Numbered from the stretch's first letter, positions 1-9,451 are shown. The stretch is DNA of 24,360 nucleotides from an uncultured Collinsella sp. (GCA_900765115.1 CAAFQK010000049.1:1-24360); one strand, 5' to 3'. Notes: generated by a model not told the origin, from the sequence alone. Numbers and translations are program-made.

Positions 1-113
1 AGGTCAGTGGGTCATCGTCCCGGCATTCAGCATCAGGGTAGCGCTGCGACGCGGAAATCGCGCGCCGTCGCCGCGCCCCGCAGTGCCCGCTTCCCCCGAG
101 AACAATTATCAGT

Positions 114-170
114 GCAGGTAGAACGCCTGCGGTTTTGCTCAAAACGAAGGCATGGTCAGGGGTACCGAGT
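114..170 (+). repeat. Diverged copy of the 362-418 repeat
   Basis: This 57-base stretch aligns without gaps to 362-418. Shared blocks are GCAGGTAGA at the start, TTTTGC in the middle, AAAACG just after it, and a GGTNNNGAGT end. The equal length and fixed block positions suggest two copies of one ancestral sequence; divergence is considerable. The inverted ends seen around the second copy (293-316 and 421-444) are not recognisable around this one, so this copy may be a decayed remnant. Confidence 0.5.
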
Positions 171-292
171 CAAACGTAGTAGATGGGCCGGTTTCGTGGC
201 GGGCACCGTCAAATGATCCCCCGGGGACTGAGGGAAACGGGTCATCTTGGTTTCACGAGGCTTGCGGAGGCGCTCGTACAGGGCCGTCCGAA

Positions 293-444
293 AAAACTAT
301 GCCGGTTTACGGGGCCGGATTCCGAATCCCCAACCATGCCGATATCTGTGGAAATAAAACCGCAGGTAGACGAGCCGTCATTTTGCAGAAAACGCGGGTA
401 TGGATGGGGGTCCTGAGTTTGGCCCCGTAAACCGGCATAGTTTT
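293..444. mobile_element. 152-bp MITE-like inverted-repeat element
   Basis: Positions 293-316 and 421-444 are perfect reverse complements over 24 bases, separated by 104 bases. The arms begin with AAAACTATGCCGG and end in GGGGCC. The interior contains the GCAGGTAGA...TTTTGC repeat that is also seen at 114-170. There is no transposase and no clear target-site duplication. The arrangement fits a small non-autonomous mobile element or a dispersed palindromic repeat. Alternatively it could be transcribed as a long hairpin. Copy number elsewhere in the genome cannot be judged from this window. Confidence 0.6.
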
Positions 445-505
445 GAAATGGCCTTAAATCGGTAGCAGCCATTTTGCTATGCCGGAACGGTCGGTCTTCG
501 GGCAA

Positions 506-1135
506 CTACCCTCGCAGGTAGGCGATAGCGATCTGCGTGCGGTTGCGCAGGCCCATCTTTGCCAGGATTGAGCTGATGTGGTTGCGCACGGTGCCTTCGC
601 CCATGTAGGCGGTGGCGGCGATCTCTTTGTTGTCGAGGCCGCGGGCGATGAGTTCGGCGACTTCGAACTCGCGGTCGGTCAGGCTGGCGAAGGCTGCGGG
701 CCGGCGGGGCGTGCCCGCCTCGACGTCCGTTCCGTCAAAATCGATGTCCTCGATCGCCTTGCCCTCGAGCACGCGCTTGCCAGCCATGACCTGCGCCAAC
801 GCTGGTGGAATGGCGGCGACATCGGTTTTAATCAGGTAGCCGCGGGCGCCCAGTTTAAGCGCCGACACAATGTACTCGTCATCCGAGAATGTCGTCAAAA
901 ACACCACGCGTGCCGTGGGTTCGTGCTCAAGGATCTCGCGTGCCGCCGATAGGCCGTCGCGTTCCGGCATCTGAATGTCGAGCAGCGCGATATCGGGTGC
1001 GTGTTCGGCATAGAGCGAAACCGCGTCGTTGCCGTTGGCGCCGGTACCCACTACCTCGATCTGCGGCTGGGCGCCCAGGATAATCTTGAGCGAATCGACC
1101 ACTAAGCGGTCGTCGTCGACAACGATGAGCCTCAT
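506..1135 (-). CDS. NarL/LuxR-family response regulator
   Basis: This is a 209-residue two-component response regulator that should bind DNA when phosphorylated by its partner kinase. The receiver domain spans about residues 1-118. Its acidic pocket is D7-D9, the phosphoacceptor is D53 (in LLDIQMPERDG), and the switch residues are T81/T82 and K103 (LIKTD). A linker of about 30 residues leads to a LuxR-type helix-turn-helix at about 150-207, with the typical LTDREFEVAELIARGLDNKE start and a TVRNHISSILAKMG recognition helix. The length is normal for the NarL family. The start codon overlaps the stop of the kinase gene by four bases (ATGA-type), so the two are translationally coupled. The divergent ABC exporter is the most likely target, by position only. 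Confidence 0.95.
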   Translation of the reverse strand: MRLIVVDDDRLVVDSLKIILGAQPQIEVVGTGANGNDAVSLYAEHAPDIALLDIQMPERDGLSAAREILEHEPTARVVFLTTFSDDEYIVSALKLGARGYLIKTDVAAIPPALAQVMAGKRVLEGKAIEDIDFDGTDVEAGTPRRPAAFASLTDREFEVAELIARGLDNKEIAATAYMGEGTVRNHISSILAKMGLRNRTQIAIAYLRG

Positions 1136-2277
1136 CGGTCCTCATCTCCTTGCTGTTTGGGGACGGTGGCAAACACGCGCCAGCCGGGGGCGCCGGCGCG
1201 CAGGCCGGCGGTGAAGGTTCCGCCAAGCGCCTCGACGCGCTCGCGCATGGAGGCGAGCCCCATGCCTTCTACGACGTTGCTGCTGCTCGCCGGGGTCGCG
1301 TCCGCGCCATCATCGGTAACGATGAGCTGGTAAAACGACGGATGCTCCATGCATCGTACGGTGACGGTCTGGGCGCAAGCGTGGCGCATGGCGTTGGAAA
1401 GCGCCTCGCGCAGGACCGCCGCAAAACAGTTGGCGACGTTTGCGGGTGCATGCTCGGCCAAAACTTCAAGCTCAATCTGCGGGCCGCCGTCCGAGCGCGC
1501 GCCTTCAACAATGCGTTCGAGCTGCACGGAAAGGTCGACGGCGTTGTCGTTGAGCGCGTGGACGCTGGTGCGCACAAGCTGGAGCGCCTCGTCAACCGTG
1601 CGTTTAACGTCGGCGAAATCGGCGGCGACGCCAGGCTCGTCGGCGTGGACCACGCGTAGGGCTTCGGCCTGCAGTGAGGCGCGCGTGAGCTGGTGCCCGA
1701 CGTTATCGTGGATCTCGCGCGCGATGCGGGCGCGTTCGGCGAGCGTCGCGAGCTCGACTTCGTAGTCCTGGCGATCGGCAAGATCACGGTTGCGCGCCTC
1801 GAGCGCGAGGGCTCGTTCCTGCAGTTCGTCGCGGGTACGGCGCATGCGCTGCTGCTCGCGCTCCAGCTGGGCGGTACGTAGCGATAGCAAGGTGGCGGCA
1901 ACCGAAAGGATGGCGGTCAGCAGAAGCGTTCGGGCGGTGAGCGCGTCGGTGCGAAGGTCCACGACGAGCGCAAGGGCAAAGACGGAGCCAATGCCCAGCG
2001 CGACCCAGGCGTGCTCACGGCGCACGCGCCGCGCGATGTCATAGAGAGCGAGAGGCGCAAACGGCACAAACGGCGGTATGAAGACGGCCGCGATGATGTA
2101 GACGTAGCTCGCGGCCTCGCTTGCGCGGCGCGCGTGTTCCTCCTGTGCGACCTCGGCCAGCGAGGTGGCAATAACGCCAAGGCAAAACGCCGCGACCATG
2201 CGGGCATCCACAGCAAGACCCATGGCGGCCGCAATACAGCACGCCAGCACGATCGATTTGTCGAAAAGCCTGTTCAT
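1132..2277 (-). CDS. Membrane sensor histidine kinase (HisKA_3 type)
   Basis: This is a 381-residue sensor kinase that pairs with the response regulator directly downstream. Four or five hydrophobic segments lie between about residues 8 and 135 with almost no extracellular loop, so it probably senses within the membrane or through a partner. A coiled-coil region (about 136-175) leads to the dimerisation box ERARIAREIHDNVGHQLT with phosphoacceptor H190. The ATPase domain shows the N box (REALSNAMRH, N295), a DDG motif at 322-324 and a GMGLASMRERV G box. The ATG at 2277 gives a protein starting MNRLFDKS right before the first membrane segment. An in-frame ATG at 2304 is possible, but neither has a good Shine-Dalgarno. 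A TACAAT hexamer seven bases upstream of the chosen ATG could make the mRNA leaderless. This general design recalls the LiaS/DesK class; the signal is unknown. Confidence 0.9.
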   Translation of the reverse strand: MNRLFDKSIVLACCIAAAMGLAVDARMVAAFCLGVIATSLAEVAQEEHARRASEAASYVYIIAAVFIPPFVPFAPLALYDIARRVRREHAWVALGIGSVFALALVVDLRTDALTARTLLLTAILSVAATLLSLRTAQLEREQQRMRRTRDELQERALALEARNRDLADRQDYEVELATLAERARIAREIHDNVGHQLTRASLQAEALRVVHADEPGVAADFADVKRTVDEALQLVRTSVHALNDNAVDLSVQLERIVEGARSDGGPQIELEVLAEHAPANVANCFAAVLREALSNAMRHACAQTVTVRCMEHPSFYQLIVTDDGADATPASSSNVVEGMGLASMRERVEALGGTFTAGLRAGAPGWRVFATVPKQQGDEDR

Positions 2278-2283
2278 ACGGGT

Positions 2284-2289
2284 ATTGTA
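2284..2289 (-). promoter_or_regulatory. Possible -10 box for the kinase operon
   Basis: Read on the minus strand this is TACAAT, one base from the TATAAT consensus. It ends seven bases before the ATG at 2277, so transcription would begin at or next to the start codon. No convincing -35 box is found 16-18 bases upstream (the hexamer there reads CCTCCA). The assignment rests on the -10 alone. Confidence 0.3.
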
Positions 2290-2352
2290 CGCGAAGCCGC
2301 GCATGGTGGAGGGGCCGCCTGCGCAACCGTGACATTCCTCCCGCGCAGCAAA

Positions 2353-2389
2353 GCGGGGGCGTCGGCAGGCCGCACGACAAAGCCCCCGC
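2353..2389. promoter_or_regulatory. GC-rich inverted repeat between divergent operons
   Basis: GCGGGGGC at 2353-2360 is perfectly complementary to GCCCCCGC at 2382-2389, with a 21-base spacer. It lies in the roughly 200-bp space between the divergently transcribed kinase (start 2277) and ABC exporter (start 2476). It could be a hairpin in the exporter leader or an operator for the adjacent response regulator. No T tract follows, so a terminator is unlikely. Confidence 0.35.
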
Positions 2390-2475
2390 CCTCGTGACAA
2401 AGCTCACTGGTGCGCGCCGGCGGCTCCTGCGATGATGCAATCGTACCGGGCCGCAATCAACGGAAGGGCCGCCTC

Positions 2476-3414
2476 ATGACAGACATCGTTCACGTCGAAA
2501 ACCTCGTCAAGCGCTATGACGACCTTATTGCGCTCGACCACTTTAACCTGAGCATCGCCCCCGGCGAGATCTTTGGCCTGCTGGGCCCCAACGGCTCGGG
2601 CAAGACCACGTCCATCAACTGCATTTTGCAGCTGCTTGCCTACGACAAAGGCACCATTGAGCTGTTCGGCGAGCCCATGGCGCCCGCCCGCTACGACCTC
2701 AAGCGCCGCATCGGCGTGGTGCCGCAGCAGGTGGCGGTGTTTGACGAGCTCACGGTGCGCGAGAACATCGACTATTTCTGCAGCCTCTACGTCAACGACC
2801 GCAAGCACCGCCGCGCGCTGGTGAACGAGGCGATCGACTTTGTCGGGCTGGGCGACTTTGCCAAGTTCCGCCCCGGCAAGCTCTCGGGCGGCCTGGCGCG
2901 TCGCCTCAACATCGCCTGCGGCATCGCGCACAAGCCCGAGCTCATCTTCTTTGACGAGCCCACGGTGGCGGTCGACCCACAGAGCCGCAACGCCATCCTG
3001 GAGGGCATCTGCCGCTTGCGCGACGAGGGCGCCACAGTGGTGTATACCAGCCATTACATGGAGGAAGTCGAGCAAATCTGCAGCCGCATCATGATCATGG
3101 ACGGCGGGCGCGTGCTGGCGCAGGGCACCAACGACGAGCTCAAGCGCATGATTCAGATGGGCGAGCGCGTGACCGTCGAGGTCGGCGCCGTCGAGCCCTC
3201 CACGGTCGAGCGGCTGCGCGCCCTCGAGCATGTGCTTTCGGTTGAGCTCTCCGGCGGCGAGCTCATCTGCACCTGCGAAGCGAGCCCGCACAATTTGGTC
3301 GACATCCTCGACACGCTGCGCGCTGCCGACGTTGCGCTCGGCCGCGTGTGGAGCGAGCCGCCGACCCTCAACGACGTGTTCCTCGAGATCACCGGCCGCG
3401 AGCTGCGCGACTAG
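2476..3414 (+). CDS. ABC exporter ATP-binding protein
   Basis: This is the 312-residue nucleotide-binding subunit of an ABC-2 type exporter. It shows Walker A GPNGSGKT (37-44), a Q loop at Q84/Q85, the signature LSGGLARRL (136-144), Walker B LIFFDEPT with D160/E161, and the switch histidine H193 (TSHYMEEVE). The C-terminal 90 residues form the extra domain common in drug and lantibiotic-type ATPases. The ATG at 2476 is preferred over an upstream in-frame ATG at 2410, because GGAAGG at 2462-2467 is correctly spaced and the protein then begins MTDIVHVENL, as the family does. Two permease genes follow within 10 bases or with overlap. The divergent two-component system suggests induction by a membrane stress or a peptide, but the substrate cannot be read from the sequence. 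Confidence 0.93.
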   Translation: MTDIVHVENLVKRYDDLIALDHFNLSIAPGEIFGLLGPNGSGKTTSINCILQLLAYDKGTIELFGEPMAPARYDLKRRIGVVPQQVAVFDELTVRENIDYFCSLYVNDRKHRRALVNEAIDFVGLGDFAKFRPGKLSGGLARRLNIACGIAHKPELIFFDEPTVAVDPQSRNAILEGICRLRDEGATVVYTSHYMEEVEQICSRIMIMDGGRVLAQGTNDELKRMIQMGERVTVEVGAVEPSTVERLRALEHVLSVELSGGELICTCEASPHNLVDILDTLRAADVALGRVWSEPPTLNDVFLEITGRELRD

Positions 3415-3423
3415 GGGGCAGCC

Positions 3424-4611
3424 ATGTTCAACACCATTATCATTACGGTCAAGACGCTGCTGCGCCGGCCGAGCACGTGGGTCTGGGGCGCGATCTTTCC
3501 CGTCGCGCTTTCCACGATGTTCATGTTTATGTTTGCGAACCTCAGCTCCGACGGCACGGTCGACCCGGTGCCGGTGGCCGTCGTAGCGGATGAGGCCTGG
3601 GACGCCTCGACCTTTAAGGACGTGGCGACGTCGCTTGCCAAGGAAGGCGACGACCAGCTGCTCGAGATCCACGAGTGCGACGACGCAGCCGACGCGAACC
3701 GTGCGCTTAAGGCCGGCGAGGTTGCGGGCATCTATACGGTCGACGACGCGGGTACGCCCAAGCTCACACTGCTTTCGAGTTATGACAGCTCGCGTGCGAC
3801 GTCGGTGCTCACCGACCGCAGTATTCTGGAGACGGTGGCAAGCTCGTATACACAAAATGCCGAGCTCATGTCCCAGATTGCCCAGGACAACCCGGCGGCG
3901 CTCGCCGACCCGGAGGCGGTTGCGCGCGCTCTATCGCTCGAGGGCGGTACCCGCCGCGTAAGCCTGACACGCACCACGCCCGATGGCACGGTCATCTACT
4001 ATTACGCGCTTTTTGGCCTGGTCGCGATGATGTCTGCGGAGTTTGCCGCCTTGAGCGTCGTCGACCTGCAGCCCAATCTGTCGGGCCTTGGCGCACGTCG
4101 CTGTGTGGGCGGTCTTTCCAAGACGGCATCGCTGGCCGGCATCTTTGTCGGCTCGTGGCTGGTCTCCTTTGCCTCGATGACGATCGCGATCGGCTACGTG
4201 CGCCTGGTCGTGGGCGTCGACTTTGGCGGGCGCGAGGGGCTGTGTCTGGTGGGTGGCGCCGCTTCCGCGCTTGCCGCCACGGGCTTGGGCCTTTTTGTGG
4301 GCACGCTTCCCGTTAAGGGCGGCAAGGCGTCCAAGTCCGGCATCCTCACGGGCTTTGCTACCACGTGCGCCCTGTTCGCCGGCCTCTACGGCGAGCCGGC
4401 GATGGCGCTTGCCGACGACGTCGCCCGCGCCTGCCCGGCCGAGTGCTGGCTCAACCCCGTCAAGCTCATCTGCGACATGTTCAACCGCCTGTATTTCTTT
4501 GAGAACCTGGGCCCCTTTGTCGTTCGCGCCGGCGCGCTGGTCCTTATGGCGCTGCTGTTCGTTGCCGCCGCCACGCTGATCTTTGGAAGGAGCCGCTATG
4601 AGCACCTTTAA
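3424..4611 (+). CDS. ABC-2 type permease, first subunit
   Basis: This is a 395-residue membrane subunit working with the ATPase nine bases upstream. One transmembrane helix lies at about 20-40. A soluble external domain of about 150 residues follows, then five further membrane segments (about 190-213, 233-265, 272-295, 305-322 and 364-387). This is the standard ABC-2 membrane layout with a large first loop. A GGGGG run just before the ATG serves as ribosome binding site. The next permease starts 14 bases before this gene ends, so both subunits are probably made in equal amounts and form a heterodimer. The sequence between TM1 and TM2 is not recognisably related to a known ligand-binding fold. 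The transported molecule is unknown. Confidence 0.88.
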   Translation: MFNTIIITVKTLLRRPSTWVWGAIFPVALSTMFMFMFANLSSDGTVDPVPVAVVADEAWDASTFKDVATSLAKEGDDQLLEIHECDDAADANRALKAGEVAGIYTVDDAGTPKLTLLSSYDSSRATSVLTDRSILETVASSYTQNAELMSQIAQDNPAALADPEAVARALSLEGGTRRVSLTRTTPDGTVIYYYALFGLVAMMSAEFAALSVVDLQPNLSGLGARRCVGGLSKTASLAGIFVGSWLVSFASMTIAIGYVRLVVGVDFGGREGLCLVGGAASALAATGLGLFVGTLPVKGGKASKSGILTGFATTCALFAGLYGEPAMALADDVARACPAECWLNPVKLICDMFNRLYFFENLGPFVVRAGALVLMALLFVAAATLIFGRSRYEHL

Positions 4612-5803
4612 GACCGCGCTTCGCATGGCGCTGGCGCACCCGTTCTACCTGCTCATCTATACGGTGTTCATCTCGCTCATGGGCGTATTCATCGCGGCAT
4701 CGGTGAGCTGGAACTCGTCGCAGCTCACCGAGTACGAGCCCTACGATGCCAACGTGATCGTGGTCGACCGCGACGACAGCGACCTTTCGCATGCGCTCAC
4801 CAAGCACCTGGGGTCGCGCTTTGAGTTGGTCACGGGCGTCGGCGACGATACCTACGATCTTGCGGACGCGCTCTCCAAGAGCAACAGCGCCAAGGGTAGC
4901 GCCGACTGCGTGTTCTTTATCCCGGAGGGGTTTGAGAACGACCTGGTCGCGGCCGCCCGCGCGGGGGAGGCCCTGCCCAAGCTCGATGTGACCTACGGTG
5001 CCGGCACCATGGCGGCGGCGCTTTCGTCTGCTGAGGCCTCGCGCTGGATTTCGCTCGCGGGCGCTGCAGCGGCCCTAGAGCCCGCCGCCTCTAATGGTAG
5101 CGTCGCCAAGGCCGCCGAGCATGCCGCCGCCAAGCGCGCCGAGGTCCAGATTGAGCAGGTCAAGGTTGGTTCGACTGCCGCCGCCATGCTCAAGTCGTAT
5201 TTCAACTTCGGTGCGTACGCGATTATCTCGTCGGTCATCGTGTCGGTGGGGTTGGTGTTCTCGGGCATGAGCGAGCCTGAGCGCGTGCGTCGTATGGATG
5301 CCAGTCCAATCTCCGAGCGCCGGCGCTCGCTTGCCGTGTTTGCGGCCGCCGCCGTGATCACCGTCTGCATCTGGTTTGTGTCGAGCATGATGGGCGTCGT
5401 GGGCTTTGCCGGCGCGGTTGCCGAGGTCGGCGTGGGTCGTGTGTGCCTGGCGCTGGCGGCGACGTTTGCCCTGGCGTGCACGCCTCTGGCCGTTGGCTTT
5501 GCCCTTTCGAGCCTGGGTGCGCGTGAGGAGCTGCTCAACGGTGTGGGCAACCTGCTCGGCATGCTCATGACGTTTTTGGGCGGCGCCTGGATGCCGCTGT
5601 CGCTGATGGGCCCAGCCGTGCAGACCGCGGCGCATTTTGTGCCGACGTATTGGGTGAACGACGCGATTGGCAAGGCGCTCGCCGCGGACCTGACGTCCAC
5701 CGTGCTGGGCGACATCGCTTGCGATCTGGGCGTCACAGTGCTCTTTGCCGCGGCCATCGCCGCCGTAGGCCTAGCCCTCGCCCACAACAAATCCCACGCC
5801 TAG
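4598..5803 (+). CDS. ABC-2 type permease, second subunit
   Basis: This is a 401-residue membrane protein with the same layout as the preceding subunit. There is one N-terminal helix (about 17-38), an external domain of about 160 residues that includes an Ala-rich, probably helical stretch (about 150-190), and then five membrane segments (about 203-225, 246-272, 281-305, 313-337, 373-395). The ATG at 4598 is chosen because GGAAGGA at 4585-4591 is well placed; an in-frame ATG at 4583 has no such site. The gene overlaps the first permease by 14 bases. It is probably the second half of a heterodimeric exporter with 3424-4611. The operon ends here and runs into a repeat cluster six bases after the stop. 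Confidence 0.88.
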   Translation: MSTFKTALRMALAHPFYLLIYTVFISLMGVFIAASVSWNSSQLTEYEPYDANVIVVDRDDSDLSHALTKHLGSRFELVTGVGDDTYDLADALSKSNSAKGSADCVFFIPEGFENDLVAAARAGEALPKLDVTYGAGTMAAALSSAEASRWISLAGAAAALEPAASNGSVAKAAEHAAAKRAEVQIEQVKVGSTAAAMLKSYFNFGAYAIISSVIVSVGLVFSGMSEPERVRRMDASPISERRRSLAVFAAAAVITVCIWFVSSMMGVVGFAGAVAEVGVGRVCLALAATFALACTPLAVGFALSSLGAREELLNGVGNLLGMLMTFLGGAWMPLSLMGPAVQTAAHFVPTYWVNDAIGKALAADLTSTVLGDIACDLGVTVLFAAAIAAVGLALAHNKSHA

Positions 5804-5808
5804 ACACC

Positions 5809-5962
5809 TACTCATTGGGGACAGACTTAAACGACCAAAAGTATTCATTGGGGACAGACTTAAATGACTAGCCATCGGGGGCAGATAAGGAGCGTCCCCA
5901 ACTGCCGGGTGGCGAAAGAGCGTCCCTTGTGACTGGTCATTTAAGAACGTCCCCAATGACTA
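5809..5962. repeat. REP-like repeat cluster 1
   Basis: Two direct 29-base units (5809-5837 and 5842-5870) and one inverted unit (5934-5962) share the plan T-A-N-TCATT, GGGGACAGACTTA core, AAATGACTA. The outer eight bases TAGTCATT/AATGACTA of an ideal unit are complementary, so each unit can form a small hairpin. Between the direct and inverted units lies a GTCCCC-rich spacer with AACTGCCGGGTGGCG. Bases 5894-5962 match 9561-9629 at 64 of 69 positions. I see no gene in 5804-6056. Such GTCCCC repeats resemble substrates of REP-associated (RAYT) transposases, but none is encoded here. Confidence 0.75.
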
Positions 5963-6056
5963 GTCTGAAACAAATCCCCACTCTCGCCCCAAAATAGTTC
6001 GCCAAGGTTTACTATTACGTTCATAAAGTAGTACTAGGCTAACAATGGGGGATACC

Positions 6057-6770
<714 letters not shown>

Positions 6771-6778
6771 GCGGCACC

Positions 6779-9451
6779 ATGACACCTCTCGCAAAACGTC
6801 TCCCGCGCGAGCTGCGCCGCAATATCGGCAAGTACCTGGGCATCTTTTTGCTTATGTGCGGAAGCATCGCCCTTACCTCGGGCTTTTTGCTCGCGGCCCA
6901 CTCCATCGGCTGCCTCATCGACGGCATGCGCGACGAGTACATCATCGAAGACGGCCGCGTGACCACCTCCTTCGAGGCTACCGACGATCAACTCAGGGCC
7001 ACCGAGGATGCCGCCAGTGACGTCGGCGGCGTCACGCTCTACAAGAATTTCTCCATCGACGCCATCATCAAAAAGGCGTCCGGCGACGACGGCACCAAGC
7101 GCACGCTGCGCACCTATGCGCACCGTGCTAAGGTGGACATTGCGTCCTACTGTGAGGGCAAGGAACCCAAGGCGGACGACGAGGTGGCCATCGACCGTGT
7201 CTTTGCCACCAATAACAACCTGTCCGTGGGCGATAAAGTCGAGCTCGAGGGCCGCACCTACATCATCTGCGGCATCATGACTCAGCCCGATAGCCAGGCG
7301 CTGTTCCTCAACAATTCGGACTTTACGGTGAACACCATCACGTACGGCGTGGCCGAGGTCGCCGATGGCGGCTTTGCCGCGCTCGAAGATGCCGGCGGCG
7401 CACCCGCCTACACCTACACCTACTCCTTCACCTTTACCGATCGCGACCTCCCCACCGCGGACCGCATCGACGCTGAGCAAGATATGGTCGAGGCACTGAC
7501 CGACGCCGATGCGCGCGTGGACGATCTGATCGACTCCGATTCCAATCAGGGCATTGGCTATGCGCGCGATGACGTGGACGGCGACTCTATGATGTGGATG
7601 ACGCTGCTCGACATCATCATCGTGATCATGGCGTTCGTCTTTGTGGTCCTTACCGACGCCACCATCGAGGAGGAGAGCGCCATCATCGGCACGCTGCTCG
7701 CCAGCGGCTATCGTCGACGCGAGATCGTGCTGCACTACCTTGCGCTTCCCGCTATCGTGGGCGTGGTCGCGGCGCTTTTGGGCACTGCGCTCGGCGTTGT
7801 GTTCTTTACCGAGCCCATGCGCAGTCTCTATTACGGTTCGTACAGCCTGCCGCCCTTCCAGGTGTACTGGAGCTGGGAGATCTTTGTGAAGTGCGCCGTG
7901 GTTCCCGCCGCCGCGCTCATCCTCATCACGCTGGTGGGCCTGCTTCGCAAGATGGGCAAGACGCCGTTGCAGTTCCTCCGTCACGAGGCGGGCGGCAAGT
8001 CGGGCACCAAGCGCGGCCTGCAGCTGCCGGAGCGCATGGGCTTTGTCTCGCGCTTCCGCCTGCGCATCTTCCTGCGTAATCTGGGCAACTTCGCCACGCT
8101 TTTCGTGGGCATTGCGTTTGCCTCGCTGCTACTGCTCTTTGGCCTGGCGATTCTGCCCACGATGACGCACTATGCGGACAACCTCGAGACAAGCCTGGTC
8201 GCCGAGCACCAGTACACGCTCAAGGCCCCGCTGGAACTCGAGGGCACCGCCGAGGAGCGCGAGCAGTGGTCGGCACTCGAGCGTTTGCAGTCGGTTGACG
8301 GCGCACTGCTTTCTGCCGCTCAGGATGCCGATGACGAGCTTGACGACGCGGCCGATGCAGCGCAGGCAGCAGCCGATGCCGCGACCACATCTCCGTCTGC
8401 CGAGAGCCTGGCCGCGGCGCAGGACGCGCTCGCCAAGGTCCAGGACAAGAAGGATGCGCTTTATGCGCGCCTTGACGATCTTGCCGATGCCCTCGGCTGC
8501 AACCGCGATGAGGCTATCGACCTGATTGACAAGGCCTCTAAGATCGACGCTGACAACGACGATATCCACCCGGTCAATACGACCGATAACGATGCGGGTG
8601 CAATCGCGCAGGCCGAGAAATACGCCGTCTACCAGCTGCAGTACGACCGCGGTGATGGTAATGGGCAGGAGACGATTTCCGTCTACGGCATTTCATCCGA
8701 TTCGCGCTACTGGAAAGGACTGGACGTCGGCGGCGGCTGTGTCGTCTTTGGCGGCGGCCTGCTCGACAAGTTTGGCTGGAGCGAGGGCCAGAAGGTCACG
8801 CTCGACGACAAGTACGAGGGCGAGCATTATTCTCTTGAGTGCGCGGGCAAGGACTGTGCCTGGGGCTCCAAGTCGGACATGAATATCTATATGAGTATCG
8901 ACGACTTTAACGAGCTGTTCGACAACGACGCCGCCTACTTTAACGGCTATGTGAGCGACGAGAAGCTCGACCTCGACGCGCGCTACTTTGCCGGCGACAC
9001 CACGCCCGACGACATGCGCGCCGTGGGCGACCAGTTCATCGGCATGATGAGCAAAATGATCGGCATGATGGTTGGCCTCGCGGTGTTTATCTTCCTGCTG
9101 TTTATGTATCTACTGACCAAGGCTGTGATCGACCACAGCGCCCGTTCGATTAGCTATATGAAAGTCTTTGGCTATCGCGATAGCGAGATCTCGCATCTGT
9201 ACATCCGCTCGATCACGCTGTGCGTGGCGGCGTCGCTCGTGCTGAGTCTGCCGGTCATTATTGGCTCGCTCACGGCCATCTTCCGCTCGATGCTGCTCGC
9301 CTACAACGGCAATATCGAAATCTATGCGCCCGCTTGGTCCATGGTTGCATGCGTCGGCATTGGCTTTGCGACCTACCTGGTCGTGGCGTTGCTGCACATG
9401 CGTTCCATCAAACGTGTGGGCCTGGCCGAAGCTCTCAAGGTGCAGGAGTAG
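6779..9451 (+). CDS. FtsX-family ABC permease with two FtsX modules
   Basis: This is an 890-residue permease partnered with the ATPase just upstream. Helix 1 (about 18-42) is followed by an external domain (about 45-270), then three helices (about 274-292, 316-343, 368-390). The second half repeats this: a helix at 440-460, an external domain (about 465-750), and helices at 757-780, 811-835 and 850-873. The duplicated one-plus-three layout is typical of large MacB-fold permeases in Gram-positive bacteria. The second external domain carries an Ala/Asp-rich, strongly helical insertion (about 511-590) that looks like a coiled-coil hairpin. The ATG at 6779 is preceded by AGGCGG; a TTG at 6764 is in frame but less likely. 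The stop codon lies inside the first unit of a repeat cluster. The substrate is unknown. Confidence 0.9.
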   Translation: MTPLAKRLPRELRRNIGKYLGIFLLMCGSIALTSGFLLAAHSIGCLIDGMRDEYIIEDGRVTTSFEATDDQLRATEDAASDVGGVTLYKNFSIDAIIKKASGDDGTKRTLRTYAHRAKVDIASYCEGKEPKADDEVAIDRVFATNNNLSVGDKVELEGRTYIICGIMTQPDSQALFLNNSDFTVNTITYGVAEVADGGFAALEDAGGAPAYTYTYSFTFTDRDLPTADRIDAEQDMVEALTDADARVDDLIDSDSNQGIGYARDDVDGDSMMWMTLLDIIIVIMAFVFVVLTDATIEEESAIIGTLLASGYRRREIVLHYLALPAIVGVVAALLGTALGVVFFTEPMRSLYYGSYSLPPFQVYWSWEIFVKCAVVPAAALILITLVGLLRKMGKTPLQFLRHEAGGKSGTKRGLQLPERMGFVSRFRLRIFLRNLGNFATLFVGIAFASLLLLFGLAILPTMTHYADNLETSLVAEHQYTLKAPLELEGTAEEREQWSALERLQSVDGALLSAAQDADDELDDAADAAQAAADAATTSPSAESLAAAQDALAKVQDKKDALYARLDDLADALGCNRDEAIDLIDKASKIDADNDDIHPVNTTDNDAGAIAQAEKYAVYQLQYDRGDGNGQETISVYGISSDSRYWKGLDVGGGCVVFGGGLLDKFGWSEGQKVTLDDKYEGEHYSLECAGKDCAWGSKSDMNIYMSIDDFNELFDNDAAYFNGYVSDEKLDLDARYFAGDTTPDDMRAVGDQFIGMMSKMIGMMVGLAVFIFLLFMYLLTKAVIDHSARSISYMKVFGYRDSEISHLYIRSITLCVAASLVLSLPVIIGSLTAIFRSMLLAYNGNIEIYAPAWSMVACVGIGFATYLVVALLHMRSIKRVGLAEALKVQE

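Larger units (their letters stand above)
1..505. other. Gene-free region with repeats
   Basis: No reading frame here has a convincing ribosome binding site, a recognisable protein family or codon use like that of the neighbours. The short frames on both strands overlap one another and run through inverted repeats. The region holds a 152-bp inverted-repeat element (293-444) and a diverged 57-bp relative of its interior at 114-170. A further fragment of the element's end (TATGCCGG) lies near 478-485. No tRNA or terminator is evident. It may also serve as the 3' untranslated region of the minus-strand response regulator ending at 506. Confidence 0.6.

Noticed and set aside
152..505. Short overlapping reading frames on both strands near the left end
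   Set aside because: They cross the inverted-repeat element, have no ribosome binding site and no recognisable sequence.
2404..3855. 483-residue minus-strand reading frame opposite the ABC operon
   Set aside because: It runs antisense to the clear ATPase and permease genes, has low-complexity His/Arg/Ala-rich sequence with no family features, and arises from high G+C codon bias.
5809..5962. CRISPR array
   Set aside because: The repeats are few, occur in both orientations, have irregular spacing and no unique spacers of equal length, and no cas genes are present.
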